A stretch of 64,000 nucleotides of DNA from Companilactobacillus jidongensis (GTDB lineage Bacteria; Bacillota; Bacilli; Lactobacillales; Lactobacillaceae), in the NCBI RefSeq assembly GCF_003946575.1, contig NZ_RHOP01000007.1, positions 62,001 through 126,000 of the forward strand, read 5' to 3'. The notes beneath the pieces are model-generated. The model did not search any database. It was not told where the DNA came from and saw only the letters and a list, made by a program, of their open reading frames with translations. The first letter of the stretch is position 1, and every line of letters begins with the position of its first letter. A program made the translations under genes and the position numbers. This document shows positions 52,950-62,458 of the stretch, one piece after another.

Positions 52950-54585
52950 ATTTATTTACTAAATCTCTATCTGGATCAACAAGAATTGTTTTTTGACCTT
53001 CAAAAATAACAAATCCTGGTTTTGCGCCATTGGGTTTACGAATATTTCTGATTTGGAGATAATCAACCGGTACCTTAGATGAATCACGTGCTTTGGAATA
53101 GTATGCGGCAATTGTCGCAGCTTCAGTGATTGATTGTTCATCAGGGTCACTAGTCTTCAAAATAACATGAGAACCAGGAATATCTTTAACGTGGAACCAA
53201 TAATGATTCTTCTGTGAAAGCTTCATCGTTAATTGATCATTCTCAAGATTGTTCTTACCAACGACTATTTCAATTCCATTAGTCGTCTTAAACGGTTCAC
53301 CGATCTTTTTCTTACGTTTCTTACGAGCGTTTTTACTGCGTTTTTTGATATATCCAGAGTCAATTAATTCTTCTATAATACCATCAACATCCTCGATATC
53401 AACGTATTCTAGGGATGCTAGAACTGATTCAAGGTAGTTTACCTCATTAGTAGTTATCTCAAGTTGTTCATTAATGTGTGGAATAGAGTTTTGCAGCTTA
53501 CGATATTTCTTATAGTATCGTTGAGCATTATCTGAAGGTGACAACTCAGGATTCAACTTGATAGTTACTTCTTCATTGTTGTAGTAGTTAGTCAATACGA
53601 CTGATTTAGAACCACGGACAACTTGTGACATGTAAGTTGTTAGGAGTTCACCGTAGAGTTTGTATTCGCTCATGATCTTAGTCTGTTCAAGCTGTTTGTT
53701 TAGCTTCTTTACTTTGGACTTATCCTTTTTAAGGATTATATCTAGTCGATTAGTAATTGACTTGGTTTGTTGTTCGATACGGTCGATTCTCGCACGGTCA
53801 ATATAATAACTGTCCAGTAGGTCACTCAGAGTAGGGTAGGTATTAACTACTTCAGATGTGTTAGGGAAGGGAATAGGCATATATCCTAACTTCTTGTTGG
53901 AGTTCATCTTAGCAGTGTTAGGATGGATATCCTCATATTGTTTGATGAACTCAGGGATGTCAGTAGTAGCCATTTCGTTTGAAGTATCGATACCAATTCC
54001 TTCAAATTTTTGGCGAATATCTTTGACATCATCTAATCCTTCAAATTCTGAATTATCAGCAGTGAACGGATTGATTTTGTTTTGTGCGGGTGGCAACTTG
54101 TAATCATCACCAGGTAATAGCCCACGAAAACTATTATTTTCAGGTGAGACACGTTTGATTAGGTCAACAATCTTCCCAGTTTCTTTGTTTATCAAGAAAA
54201 TATTGCTGTGTCGAGCCATTATTTCAGTAGTTAATGTAAATTCATGAATGTCTCCTAATTCGTTTTTGGCACTCAAGTCGATCATGACAACACGGTCATT
54301 GTTCAACTGACGAATATTTTGGACAATTGCACTGGTGATGTATTTTCTAAGTGACATTACAAATGTTGAGGGTTTTGCTGGATTAGCAAAAGGCTGTTTA
54401 GTAATTTGTACACGAGTATAGCTGGGGTGTGCTGAGAGCAATAATTGTTGATTCTTGCGATTACTTCTAACAGTCAATATTAACTCGTTGGCAAAAGGCT
54501 GCTGAATTTTTGCGATTCGACCACCCTTTAGATTTTGATTTAATTCGTTTACCATCGCATGGGTAAACATTCCGTCAAATGACAT
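52936..54585 (-). CDS. rqcH: ribosome quality control protein RqcH (NFACT, formerly FbpA)
   Basis: This 549-residue protein recognises stalled 50S subunits carrying nascent peptide and recruits tRNA-Ala to add C-terminal alanine tails. It has an NFACT-N domain (about 1-265), including the Asp97-Arg98 pair found in B. subtilis RqcH, a coiled-coil part (about 270-400) and an NFACT-R domain with FHVKDIPGSHVIL (about 465). The older name refers to fibronectin binding. AAAGGATC precedes the ATG. Confidence 0.94.
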   Translation of the reverse strand: MSFDGMFTHAMVNELNQNLKGGRIAKIQQPFANELILTVRSNRKNQQLLLSAHPSYTRVQITKQPFANPAKPSTFVMSLRKYITSAIVQNIRQLNNDRVVMIDLSAKNELGDIHEFTLTTEIMARHSNIFLINKETGKIVDLIKRVSPENNSFRGLLPGDDYKLPPAQNKINPFTADNSEFEGLDDVKDIRQKFEGIGIDTSNEMATTDIPEFIKQYEDIHPNTAKMNSNKKLGYMPIPFPNTSEVVNTYPTLSDLLDSYYIDRARIDRIEQQTKSITNRLDIILKKDKSKVKKLNKQLEQTKIMSEYKLYGELLTTYMSQVVRGSKSVVLTNYYNNEEVTIKLNPELSPSDNAQRYYKKYRKLQNSIPHINEQLEITTNEVNYLESVLASLEYVDIEDVDGIIEELIDSGYIKKRSKNARKKRKKKIGEPFKTTNGIEIVVGKNNLENDQLTMKLSQKNHYWFHVKDIPGSHVILKTSDPDEQSITEAATIAAYYSKARDSSKVPVDYLQIRNIRKPNGAKPGFVIFEGQKTILVDPDRDLVNKLKED

Positions 54586-54688
54586 ATATATGATCCTTTC
54601 TCATCTTGCAAATAAATGTAAGATTATTGTATAATTTCTGAAACAAATTTTGATTTTTTCATCGTAGTAAAAATTTCCCGAATGAATA

Positions 54689-54697
54689 TGATATAAT
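54689..54697 (+). promoter_or_regulatory. extended -10 promoter of degV
   Basis: TGATATAAT (54689-54697) is a TGn-TATAAT extended -10 box, the same class as at recU and gpsB. It lies 51 bases before the degV ATG. Confidence 0.55.
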
Positions 54698-54748
54698 CTA
54701 AGGGTTATACAATCATTATACGTAACCAAACAAGGAATTGATAAATTT

Positions 54749-55618
54749 ATGAAAATAGCCATTGTAACAGACAGTACATCATACTTACCGCAAGAAATAG
54801 TTGATAAATATAATAATATAACAGTCGTACCAATCGAAGTAGTATTTGATAATAAAACTTATCGAGAAGATATTGATATCACAACATCAGAGTTCTATGA
54901 ATTACTTCAAAATTCACCAGAACTTCCTTCAACTGCTCAACCTTCGATTGGCGAAATGATGAATTTGTACGATAACTTGGCTAAAGAAGGCTATGATACC
55001 GTAATTTCAATACATTTAGCAAGTACTATCTCTGGATTTGTTAATAATCTTAAGACAGCTGCTAAAACAATCGAGAATATTAACGTTACTGTATACGACT
55101 CATGGATAACTGTACGCCTTATGGGCTACATGGTTCAAGAAGCAGCACGTATGGCGAACGATAATAAAACGACACAAGAAATAATCGATCGCCTTGATAT
55201 TCTGCGTAATTCTATGGGTGAATCATTCGTTGTTAATGACCTTAAGAATTTAGTTAAGGGTGGTCGTCTTTCAAATACCTCCGCAGTTATTGGTACAATG
55301 TTGAATATTAAGCCTCTACTTGAGTTCGATGATAAGTCACACAAGATAGTTGCTTATGATAAAGTTCGTTCCCTTAAAAAAGCTAAACTAAAAGCTGAAG
55401 AAAAATTACAACGTGCCATTCAAAAATCAAAGGAACCTCTCAGATTATTAGTTATTGATGCTGATGATAGGAGATCTGGTGATGAATGGGCTAAACAGCT
55501 ACAAGTAGAATATCCCGACTTAACAATTGACAGATCATACTTTGGTCCTGTTATTGGCGCACACCTTGGAAAAGATGCTCTAGCCATTGCCTGGATGCGT
55601 GATTTCAACAAATCATAA
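54749..55618 (+). CDS. DegV-family fatty-acid-binding protein
   Basis: This 289-residue protein has the DegV N-terminus IVTDSTSYLP, the segment TSTAQPS-like LPSTAQPSIGEM (about 60-71), SIHLASTISG and VNDLKNLVKGGRLS. The family binds fatty acids, and FakB members deliver them to the kinase FakA. Lactobacilli have several copies, so this one's role is not settled. AAGGAATTG precedes the ATG. A promoter lies upstream and a terminator follows. Confidence 0.92.
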   Translation: MKIAIVTDSTSYLPQEIVDKYNNITVVPIEVVFDNKTYREDIDITTSEFYELLQNSPELPSTAQPSIGEMMNLYDNLAKEGYDTVISIHLASTISGFVNNLKTAAKTIENINVTVYDSWITVRLMGYMVQEAARMANDNKTTQEIIDRLDILRNSMGESFVVNDLKNLVKGGRLSNTSAVIGTMLNIKPLLEFDDKSHKIVAYDKVRSLKKAKLKAEEKLQRAIQKSKEPLRLLVIDADDRRSGDEWAKQLQVEYPDLTIDRSYFGPVIGAHLGKDALAIAWMRDFNKS

Positions 55619-55621
55619 CTA

Positions 55622-55645
55622 TAAAGGCCGTAAGGCTTTTTTATT
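55622..55645 (+). terminator. terminator of degV
   Basis: AAAGGCC and GGCTTTT flank GTAA, with one bulged base, and a T run follows. The stem is short. Confidence 0.65.
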
Positions 55646-55745
55646 TTATCCCAATGTTTTAAAATAATAGTATTAATCAAGTCTTTATTTAATTTTTATT
55701 TAGGGTAAAATTAATTTAGCTATACATGAAGAAAAGGGGATTATT

Positions 55746-56993
55746 ATGTTTTCTAACACGAAAAAAGTAGCCTTACTTTTAGCAACAGGTGTATTGTTAA
55801 GTACTAGTTTTAGTGGCACCGTTGCATTGGCTGATACTACTTCAACCGATACAAATAGTGATACAACAGTATCTACTGCAACTAATAGTCAAAATGATAG
55901 TGATAATCAAGTTGTTAAGGATACTAATACTAACGGTACTACAAACAGTAATGCATCTACTTCTACCGCAAACACGACTGCTGCAACAACTAACGGCTCT
56001 GCTACTACGACGGTTCAATCAGCTCAAGACATTGATCTTTCTGCCGTAAGAAGTGCTATGTTAACTGAGCTTAATAGTTTACGTGCACAAAATGGATTAA
56101 GTGCATTGTCGTCAGTTAGTGTATTGAACAACTATGCACAAACGAGAACTGATAGTTTTACCTCTTCAGGTGTTGACGATCACGCTGGTTGGAATTCAGC
56201 CAACATGTATCCATATTATTTAGATGCTGAAGAAAACATTGCTCAAATGCCATTTACTATGTTAGGAACTACCGATCCTACAACTATTGCACAAAAAATC
56301 ACTGCTGAGTTTTACAGTGAAAATTATGATCCACAACCAAATTACGGTCACAGAAAGAACATGCTGAACCCATATATTAATTTTGTTGGTATTGGTGTCA
56401 GTGTTGGTTCTAACGGTATGGTTTACTTCTCACAAGAGATGGGAAATGACGCTGAGGCACATAGCAGATATGCTGCCAGTGATTTGTACAGCTACTACCT
56501 AACTAACGAGAATGATTATGCTAATGTGTCACAATACAATCTTGTCGACTCTAAGCGTAAGAGTGCTGATTACAAGGCTAGAGATGGATACGCAGTTGCT
56601 GATGTGCGTGGTGGGGTAACGACTAAGAGTGCTCCTGTCGTTGTATATGATAGATACGGCCAAACAACTGATTTAGTGCTTCCAGCAAACACGTCATGGG
56701 GATCAGACATTATTGCAATCATGGATAATACATTTTATTATCACGTAAGTAGCAACGGTTTCGTACTTGCCGATGACGTAACACCTTGGGCAAGTTTCTT
56801 AGCTGGTACCATTGTTACAACAACTGGTAATGCAATGATCTATGGTGATAACGGGGCAGCAACAGGTACAATAGTTCCATCAGGTACTATGTGGAAGACA
56901 GATAGACGTTCAACAAATCCTAACAATGGCATTAAGATGTATCGCATTGGTACTAATGCTTGGTTACTAAAGACCAATTTAACAGGAGCTTAG
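55746..56993 (+). CDS. secreted CAP-domain protein with C-terminal SLAP-like anchor
   Basis: This 415-residue protein has a signal peptide (1-29, ending VALAD) and a Ser/Thr/Asn-rich linker (30-95). The CAP/SCP domain (about 98-250) has His in DDHAGW, Glu in AEENIAQ and His in NYGHRKNMLNP. Two SLAP-like modules follow (about 285-345 and 350-413), with YHVSSNGFVLADDV and YRIGTNAWLLKTN, so it is held on the wall non-covalently. The CAP domain also occurs in the mosaic protein at 1.4-5.0 kb. AAAGGGG precedes the ATG and a terminator follows. The role of bacterial CAP proteins is not settled. Confidence 0.88.
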   Translation: MFSNTKKVALLLATGVLLSTSFSGTVALADTTSTDTNSDTTVSTATNSQNDSDNQVVKDTNTNGTTNSNASTSTANTTAATTNGSATTTVQSAQDIDLSAVRSAMLTELNSLRAQNGLSALSSVSVLNNYAQTRTDSFTSSGVDDHAGWNSANMYPYYLDAEENIAQMPFTMLGTTDPTTIAQKITAEFYSENYDPQPNYGHRKNMLNPYINFVGIGVSVGSNGMVYFSQEMGNDAEAHSRYAASDLYSYYLTNENDYANVSQYNLVDSKRKSADYKARDGYAVADVRGGVTTKSAPVVVYDRYGQTTDLVLPANTSWGSDIIAIMDNTFYYHVSSNGFVLADDVTPWASFLAGTIVTTTGNAMIYGDNGAATGTIVPSGTMWKTDRRSTNPNNGIKMYRIGTNAWLLKTNLTGA

Positions 56994-57021
56994 GATTTTA
57001 CTCAACATTTAAATATTATTG

Positions 57022-57051
57022 AGAGATGTCTAAAATGGCATCTCTTTTTTT
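57022..57051 (+). terminator. terminator of the CAP-SLAP gene
   Basis: AGAGATG (57022-57028) pairs with CATCTCT (57039-57045), followed by a T run. Confidence 0.88.
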
Positions 57052-57102
57052 ATGGGGAAATAGAAAAGCGTTACATTACTTTTTTAGCAATAGTTATAAT
57101 AT

Positions 57103-57119
57103 ATGTTTTACGAAAACAT
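57103..57119. repeat. 17-base palindrome, copy 1
   Basis: ATGTTTTACGAAAACAT has arms ATGTTTT and AAAACAT around ACG, followed by AAAACAAAA. The same sequence in reverse orientation, also followed by an A-rich tail, lies at 59056-59072. Its TG...CG...CA core is close to a catabolite-response element but has one base too many. Confidence 0.75.
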
Positions 57120-57205
57120 AAAACAAAATAATAAAAAAAAACAATACCACATAATCTCCCATTAAAAATAGCTTATTTAACGGAATTTGTCGATGAGAAA
57201 AATAG

Positions 57206-57418
57206 ACTTGGACATATTTACAGTCCGAAAATATATTACAAAAGTGTCAGCATATCCGTTTATTAAAGAAGTTAGTACTAATCCGTGGTCGTATTGAAGA
57301 TTCAAAGGTATCAAAAAAGTTCATTGGCGAGAAATCCTTTGTTGTCATTAATAACAAAGGAAAAGTGATAACCATTGTACCTTCGATTATAAAGAAAAGA
57401 GGGAAAAATGATGGATAA
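57206..57418 (+). pseudogene. C-terminal fragment of an unidentified protein, perhaps a toxin-like remnant
   Basis: An open frame without a good start begins after a stop at 57203-57205 and ends at TAA 57416-57418. Its last part reads FIGEKSFVVINNKGKVITIVP, split as FIGEKSFVVINN and KGKVITIVP, followed by a basic tail. A second frame just upstream (GHIYSPK...) may be the broken-off front part, displaced by a frameshift. The ending style (INxKGKVITxxP) resembles C-termini of some polymorphic-toxin domains, but I cannot assign a family. Confidence 0.35.
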
Positions 57419-57590
57419 TTCTAGCGCAACTGTATATTTTCATAAGATTGAAATTACAATGGATTATAGATGAGTTACTAATGAATAATTAGCATGTTGC
57501 GTCCTGAGCATGACGGTAAAAGGCTTATTTTTTATGCAATCAATTAGGCGATGTCGTTACCATCGTTAAAAAAACGTAAAGAGATTTAGC

Positions 57591-57812
57591 ATGAAAAGAG
57601 AATTTTTAAAAGACTTAGGTCTAACAGATGATTCAATCGATAAGATGATGTCTGAATATGGTAAAGATATTCAAGGCGTTAATTCTAAGCTTGCTAGTGC
57701 AAAGGAACAACGAGATAGTTTCAAACCTCAAATCGATGACTATTTATCTTCGTGGAACCGTATGAATAATGAACTACTACCAATATGGAACATCCAGGAT
57801 CAGGTTATTTAG
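57591..57812 (+). pseudogene. truncated phage scaffold-like protein (GP20-type) remnant
   Basis: A frame of 73 residues starts MKREFLKDLGLTDDSIDKMM, which matches the N-terminus of phage GP20-type capsid scaffolding proteins as I know them, with the following coiled-coil start (SAKEQRDSFKPQI). Normal members have about 180-200 residues, so about 60 % is lost. No other phage structural gene is near. The ribosome binding site is weak. It is most likely a leftover of a prophage. Confidence 0.6.
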
Positions 57813-58129
57813 GACAATTACAACTAAATCGTTTTAAACTATCAAACCGTATCATGATTAAATCTAACGAAATATTCAAATCAATCAGCAAATAAATTCA
57901 TAAAGCACATCAAATTATCATGTGTAGAATTTTATCAGTAACGTTAATAATTTATAATGGATCATTTAAAAAAGAACTCAAATCTCAAAAATCACATTCA
58001 TGTTTGAGAGGAGAGTTATTTTTTGATGAATATCTTGAATATTAAATCTAAGGTTACATAATATATATTATACGAAGTAACCCTTCATTACTAAATACAA
58101 AGCTACAATACATCCTCATAAACATGATA

Positions 58130-58984
58130 CTACTCAAAGTTAAGTAATTGTTTATAGAATTTCATTGCTTCAGATTTGTAATCATGCAATTCCATATATT
58201 TCTTCAACTCAGGTTGATCGTGTGTGTACGCAATTCCTTCAGTAAATAGTTTCTTGTACAGTTCGATGTACGGAAGATTCATCTCTTTAGCTAGCTCTAA
58301 TTCATGATTAACGTCATAAGAGATCTTCTTAAACTCAATATTAGTATAACCGTACTTATCAATATCAATAATGGCATACTGAGCACGTCTGTCAGGTCTA
58401 AACTTGATCCGTTCGGTGTATGGTTGCCCAATTGAACCAGGATTAATTATTAATTGATCCTTGCTGCTAGTACGCATTATTTGATGATGTGTATGGCCGT
58501 ATACGGCCAAGTCATAATCTATATCGTCGAACAGGTCGTCAAAATTCGCCTGTGATTGATATGGTAACAATTCATGCCCGAAATTACGTTTCTTAGTATT
58601 ATGTGTTAGAAGAATTTTGCTGCCATTAACATCTAAAGACTTGTATATAGGGGCTGTCTTCAGTTTATCCAAATATTCAGGCTTAGTTTTATTCAGCGTA
58701 TACTTCATTAACATTAGTATATAAGGTGTTACAGGATCTTTTAAATCACGCTCAGTGAGCTTGCTGACATCCTCAAATAAGAAATTATCCCAATTCCCAC
58801 GTAATAGTACAGTAGTGTTAACTGAGTCCAGCATTTCAAACAGTTCATTAGTCCCAGGACCTGGCATTAATAGATCTCCAAGGTACCAGGATTCTTCAAT
58901 TTTTTCTTTTTCCAAGTTTTTTACGACTGCTTGTAGAGCCGTAATATCTCCGTGAACATCGGATAACAGTGCTATTCTAGTCAT
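58130..58984 (-). CDS. calcineurin-like metallophosphoesterase
   Basis: This 284-residue protein from ATG 58984 has all metal-binding motifs of the family: SDVHGD (about 7-12), GDLLMPGPG, RGNWDN, LTHN and YGHTHH (about 179), followed by NPGSIGQPY. It belongs near the YfcE/DR1281-like single-domain phosphoesterases; the substrate is unknown. A GTG start at 59002 would add six residues. Its upstream region holds the second copy of the 17-base palindrome, 72 bases before the start. It lies beside decayed DNA but is itself intact. Confidence 0.85.
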   Translation of the reverse strand: MTRIALLSDVHGDITALQAVVKNLEKEKIEESWYLGDLLMPGPGTNELFEMLDSVNTTVLLRGNWDNFLFEDVSKLTERDLKDPVTPYILMLMKYTLNKTKPEYLDKLKTAPIYKSLDVNGSKILLTHNTKKRNFGHELLPYQSQANFDDLFDDIDYDLAVYGHTHHQIMRTSSKDQLIINPGSIGQPYTERIKFRPDRRAQYAIIDIDKYGYTNIEFKKISYDVNHELELAKEMNLPYIELYKKLFTEGIAYTHDQPELKKYMELHDYKSEAMKFYKQLLNFE

Positions 58985-59055
58985 TTTTTCATCTCGTTTC
59001 ACTTAAAATTATAGGGGTCATCGAACGTTTGGTCAATTGTGTTGTTTTTTTGTTT

Positions 59056-59072
59056 ATGTTTTCGTAAAACAT
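59056..59072. repeat. 17-base palindrome, copy 2 (inverted relative to copy 1)
   Basis: ATGTTTTCGTAAAACAT here is the reverse complement of copy 1 at 57103-57119. On the minus strand it reads as copy 1 and is followed by AAACAAAAAAACAAC, matching about 25 bases with one gap. It lies upstream of the phosphoesterase gene. Confidence 0.75.
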
Positions 59073-59112
59073 TTAATTTCACAAATCAAAACAAAAATAT
59101 TGATTTTGATGT

Positions 59113-59142
59113 AAAAAAATAAGAGATTTTAGAATCTCCCAT
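59113..59142 (-). terminator. terminator of recQ
   Basis: On the minus strand GAGATT and AATCTC flank CTAA, followed by TTATTTTTTT. It starts five bases after the recQ stop. Confidence 0.75.
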
Positions 59143-59146
59143 TTGT

Positions 59147-60952
59147 TTAATTTTTAACTTCATTTTGTTCATTTTTATAAGTTTTGACTAATTCAATGAA
59201 ACGTTCACCGTATCGCTCAAGTTTTGCATTACCAACACCATTAACCGCCAAAAATTCATTTGCATTTTCAGGCATTTTTTGTGACATATCACGTAATGAC
59301 TTATCAGAAAAGATAACAAACGGCGGTAAATCTTGTGCATGAGCAATGTCCAAGCGTAATTTTCTAAGACGTTCAAATAGTTTCTCATCATATGTTCCGT
59401 CATTAGCAATTTCTTTAACTTGATCAACTCTAATTGTAACGGTTTTTCGTGCCACAGTTGCTTGACCTTTAAGAACTTGGGCACCCTTCTTAGTTAATCT
59501 AAGCAATGGATATTGGCCACTGGTAGTTATTAAGTATCCATTGGCCGTCAAATATTCAATGAATTCATTAATTGATTTTAACGTCCAACCATTCAATATA
59601 CCAAACGTTGATAGCTTGCCAAAGTTACGCCAATCACTTGCCACATCAGCCTTTCCAGCAAGTACTCTCCCCACTATCTTCTTACCATATTTCTGTTCCA
59701 TTCTAACAACACAGCTCAAGACCTTCTGTGAATCATCTGTCACATCGGTCGTCTCACGATTATCCAAACAGTTAGAACAATGACCACAGTTTTCGTCAGT
59801 TATTTCTCCAAAATATCGCAGAATATAGCGCATCAGACAGACTTCAGTCATTGCATATTGATTCATCTCACGCAGTTTTTCCGACAAACTCTGCTTGTAG
59901 TCATCTTCTGCTTCAGATTGTTCAATAAAGAAACGATGTAATCTAAGATCAGCTGGTGTATATAGCAATATAGCCTCTGCTGGAAGTCCATCACGCCCTG
60001 CCCTACCAACTTCTTGGTAATAGCTTTCAATAGTCCCAGGAATCGTAAAATGGATAACATAGCGCACATTGGTTTTATTGATTCCCATTCCAAATGCATT
60101 CGTCGCAACAATGACATTGACTTCATCAAATAAAAAGTCTTCTTGCTGCTGATGACGTTCTTCATCATCTAGACCAGCATGATAACGTCCAGCTTTGATG
60201 CCGTGCTCATTCAAATATTCATAAATTGCATCGACATCTTTACGTCGCCCTGCATAGATTATTCCAGATTCATTTTTGTGAGATTTAACATAGTTCAGAA
60301 CATAAGGAAGTTTGCTGACACCACGCTCAATTTTTAGAGCAATATTATCTCTAGCAAAACCAGTTTTGACAATATTATCATCGGGAATATCCAAAATCTT
60401 TACCAAATCATCTTGAACACGGCTTGTGGCAGTGGCTGTCAAAGCCAACCATGCTGGTTGACTAGGCAATTGATTCAATGGATCAATTATATTCAAATAA
60501 CTGGGGCGAAAATCGTGACCCCAAGATGATAAAACGTGGGCCTCATCAATTGCTACAAGATCAATTGGTAATTGACATAGCCAACTGTAAAACTCTGGAT
60601 TCTCAATCCGCTCCGGAGCAGCATACAATAGTTTAACAGCACCTGATTCAATATATCGCATACGTTCCTCTTGGTCACGATAATCGAGGGTACTATTAAT
60701 AAAAGTGGCTGGTATGTTCATTTCATTCAGGCTATCAACTTGATCCTTCATCAAGGAAATCAGCGGACTGACGACTAACGTTAATCCTGAAAACATAATT
60801 GCTGGAAGTTGATAGCAGACTGACTTACCGCCACCTGTTGGCATTATTCCTAATGTGCGATCACCGTTCAATACGTGATTGATTATCCTACGTTGTCCAG
60901 GGCGAAAATGATCATACCCGAAGACGTCTTTCAAAACTGACTGCGAATCCAA
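59147..60952 (-). CDS. recQ: ATP-dependent DNA helicase RecQ
   Basis: This 601-residue 3'-5' helicase acts in recombination and fork repair. It has FGYDHFRPGQ, Walker A MPTGGGKSVCYQLP (about 38-51), the box IDEAHVLSSWGHDFRP (about 137) and late motifs such as QEVGRAGRDG (about 315). The zinc-binding CLMRYILRYFG...CGHCSNC, a winged-helix part and an HRDC domain (about 520-590) follow. Length and domain order are complete. Most lactobacilli carry one or two RecQ-type genes. Confidence 0.96.
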   Translation of the reverse strand: MDSQSVLKDVFGYDHFRPGQRRIINHVLNGDRTLGIMPTGGGKSVCYQLPAIMFSGLTLVVSPLISLMKDQVDSLNEMNIPATFINSTLDYRDQEERMRYIESGAVKLLYAAPERIENPEFYSWLCQLPIDLVAIDEAHVLSSWGHDFRPSYLNIIDPLNQLPSQPAWLALTATATSRVQDDLVKILDIPDDNIVKTGFARDNIALKIERGVSKLPYVLNYVKSHKNESGIIYAGRRKDVDAIYEYLNEHGIKAGRYHAGLDDEERHQQQEDFLFDEVNVIVATNAFGMGINKTNVRYVIHFTIPGTIESYYQEVGRAGRDGLPAEAILLYTPADLRLHRFFIEQSEAEDDYKQSLSEKLREMNQYAMTEVCLMRYILRYFGEITDENCGHCSNCLDNRETTDVTDDSQKVLSCVVRMEQKYGKKIVGRVLAGKADVASDWRNFGKLSTFGILNGWTLKSINEFIEYLTANGYLITTSGQYPLLRLTKKGAQVLKGQATVARKTVTIRVDQVKEIANDGTYDEKLFERLRKLRLDIAHAQDLPPFVIFSDKSLRDMSQKMPENANEFLAVNGVGNAKLERYGERFIELVKTYKNEQNEVKN

Positions 60953-61025
60953 TTTGAATGCTCCTCAATTAAAAAGTACATTTACTAGCATATCACGATA
61001 TTGCGAACCCGCAAACTAAGAAATA

Positions 61026-61676
61026 TTATTTTGAAATCGATCGTATAATAGCAGATTCAATTTTTGTTAACTCATGGTCAATTTGCTCGTCAGTAGTATC
61101 AGGCATTAACTTTTGAGTTTGAATGAAATAAAGAAGCAGTTGACTTGCGGTCGTACGCAATACAAATAACAAATCAATATCATCCCTCAGCTGACCAGTC
61201 GCCTGCATCCCTCTCCAGACGACATTAACAAACTGACCTTTTTTCTCACCGACAAATTCCAGCGCCATTTCCTTAACATCATTATTAACCAATAATTCTG
61301 AAACAAGAATTAAGATTGCACTCTTATTGTTAACCAAAAAATTAAATCGATCTCGAATGATGAAGTGAATCATCTGTTCTAGCGAAGCACTGTGATTAGA
61401 CACATCATTAATGAACTTACCACCATATTCAGGCAATAAATGTTTAACAACTGGTTCAATGATAGACTTCAGCAAAATATCCTTTGTCTTAAAATATTTA
61501 AATATAGTTGCCTGACTCATTCCAGATTCTGTAGCAATTTCGGCAGTTGATGTGCCGTCATAGCCTTGCTCAGAAAAAAGCTTAATGGCGGCCTTTAGCA
61601 CATTACGCTTCCCGTTTGGCATTTTACTATTTTCGATCCAATCATTAAGATCTTTAAATACTATATCTTCACTCAT
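61026..61676 (-). CDS. TetR-family transcriptional regulator
   Basis: This 216-residue protein has a TetR helix-turn-helix (about 23-68) with GTSTAEIATESGMSQATIFKYF. The C-terminal part is helical and unassigned. AAAGG precedes the ATG. It lies 15 bases downstream of an ABC ATPase gene in the same unit, and the 22-base inverted repeat ahead of that unit is its likely operator. Confidence 0.9.
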   Translation of the reverse strand: MSEDIVFKDLNDWIENSKMPNGKRNVLKAAIKLFSEQGYDGTSTAEIATESGMSQATIFKYFKTKDILLKSIIEPVVKHLLPEYGGKFINDVSNHSASLEQMIHFIIRDRFNFLVNNKSAILILVSELLVNNDVKEMALEFVGEKKGQFVNVVWRGMQATGQLRDDIDLLFVLRTTASQLLLYFIQTQKLMPDTTDEQIDHELTKIESAIIRSISK

Positions 61677-61691
61677 CTTAATTAAACCTTT

Positions 61692-62441
61692 CTACATTTT
61701 TCTAGCATTATTTGTATTATAAATGGCTTCTGCTTTTAAGAAAACCTCTTCAATTGAGTTAACTTGATAATACTGCTTCAGTGAATATGGATCACTATAA
61801 GCAATAATACTACCACCGAGTAATAGTGCGACTTCATCTACCAATTCCGCCTCATCCATAACGTGAGTAGTTACCATAATAGTCTTCCCTTGATTACGCA
61901 AGTTCTTTAGTTCTGTCCATATACTTCTCCGCAAGGCTGGATCAACACCAACAGTAGGTTCATCTAATATTAGGACATCATTATTACCTAATAATGCAAT
62001 TGCTAAAGACAGGCGGCGTTTCATACCTCCGGAATACCCACTAACTCGCTTGTCCAGATCAGGTATCAAGTCAACGACTTGAGCCACGTGGTTGATCTGC
62101 ATTCCTGCACTACGCTTATTCAAGCCTTTCATATCTGAATAGAATTGAAGATTCTCACGTCCACTTAATGATTCATACAAGGCATCTGATTGCGCCATAT
62201 AACCGATTCTACCCAATAACTCACGGTTAGGCATTTGCTTTCCAAAAACAGTCGTACGTCCTGAATCTGCCAATTCCATACCAAGAACAATCTTAATAAC
62301 GGTCGACTTACCAGCACCTGATGGTCCAATCAATCCTACTATCTGTCCAGGATAGATCTGCATATTAACATGATCAAGTACAGTCTGCTTACCAAAACTC
62401 TTCACTACATTATTTAAAGTAATTACACTCATATTATTCAT
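61692..62441 (-). CDS. ABC transporter ATP-binding protein without adjacent permease
   Basis: This 249-residue ATPase starts at ATG 62441, with TGAGGAGATG upstream; an earlier frame opening at 62492 overlaps the operator. Walker A is GPSGAGKST (about 37-45), the signature is YSGGMKRR (about 133) and Walker B is VLILDEPTVGVD. This is the ABC-2/drug-exporter (CcmA/NatA-like) type, which is normally followed by one or two permease genes. Here the TetR gene follows instead, so the permease is lost or encoded elsewhere. Confidence 0.9.
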   Translation of the reverse strand: MNNMSVITLNNVVKSFGKQTVLDHVNMQIYPGQIVGLIGPSGAGKSTVIKIVLGMELADSGRTTVFGKQMPNRELLGRIGYMAQSDALYESLSGRENLQFYSDMKGLNKRSAGMQINHVAQVVDLIPDLDKRVSGYSGGMKRRLSLAIALLGNNDVLILDEPTVGVDPALRRSIWTELKNLRNQGKTIMVTTHVMDEAELVDEVALLLGGSIIAYSDPYSLKQYYQVNSIEEVFLKAEAIYNTNNARKM

Positions 62442-62458
62442 AATGCATCTCCTCAATT

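Larger units (their letters stand above)
57052..58129. other. decayed accessory region
   Basis: About 1.08 kb lies between the CAP-SLAP gene and the phosphoesterase gene without an intact gene. It holds a C-terminal protein fragment (57206-57418), a shortened phage scaffold-like frame (57591-57812) and one copy of a 17-base palindrome (57103-57119). The rest is AT-rich with stops in all frames. It looks like the eroded remains of an inserted element. Confidence 0.7.

Noticed and set aside
57103-57119. Catabolite-response element (cre)
   Set aside because: The TG-CG-CA blocks are there, but one half has five instead of four spacer bases.
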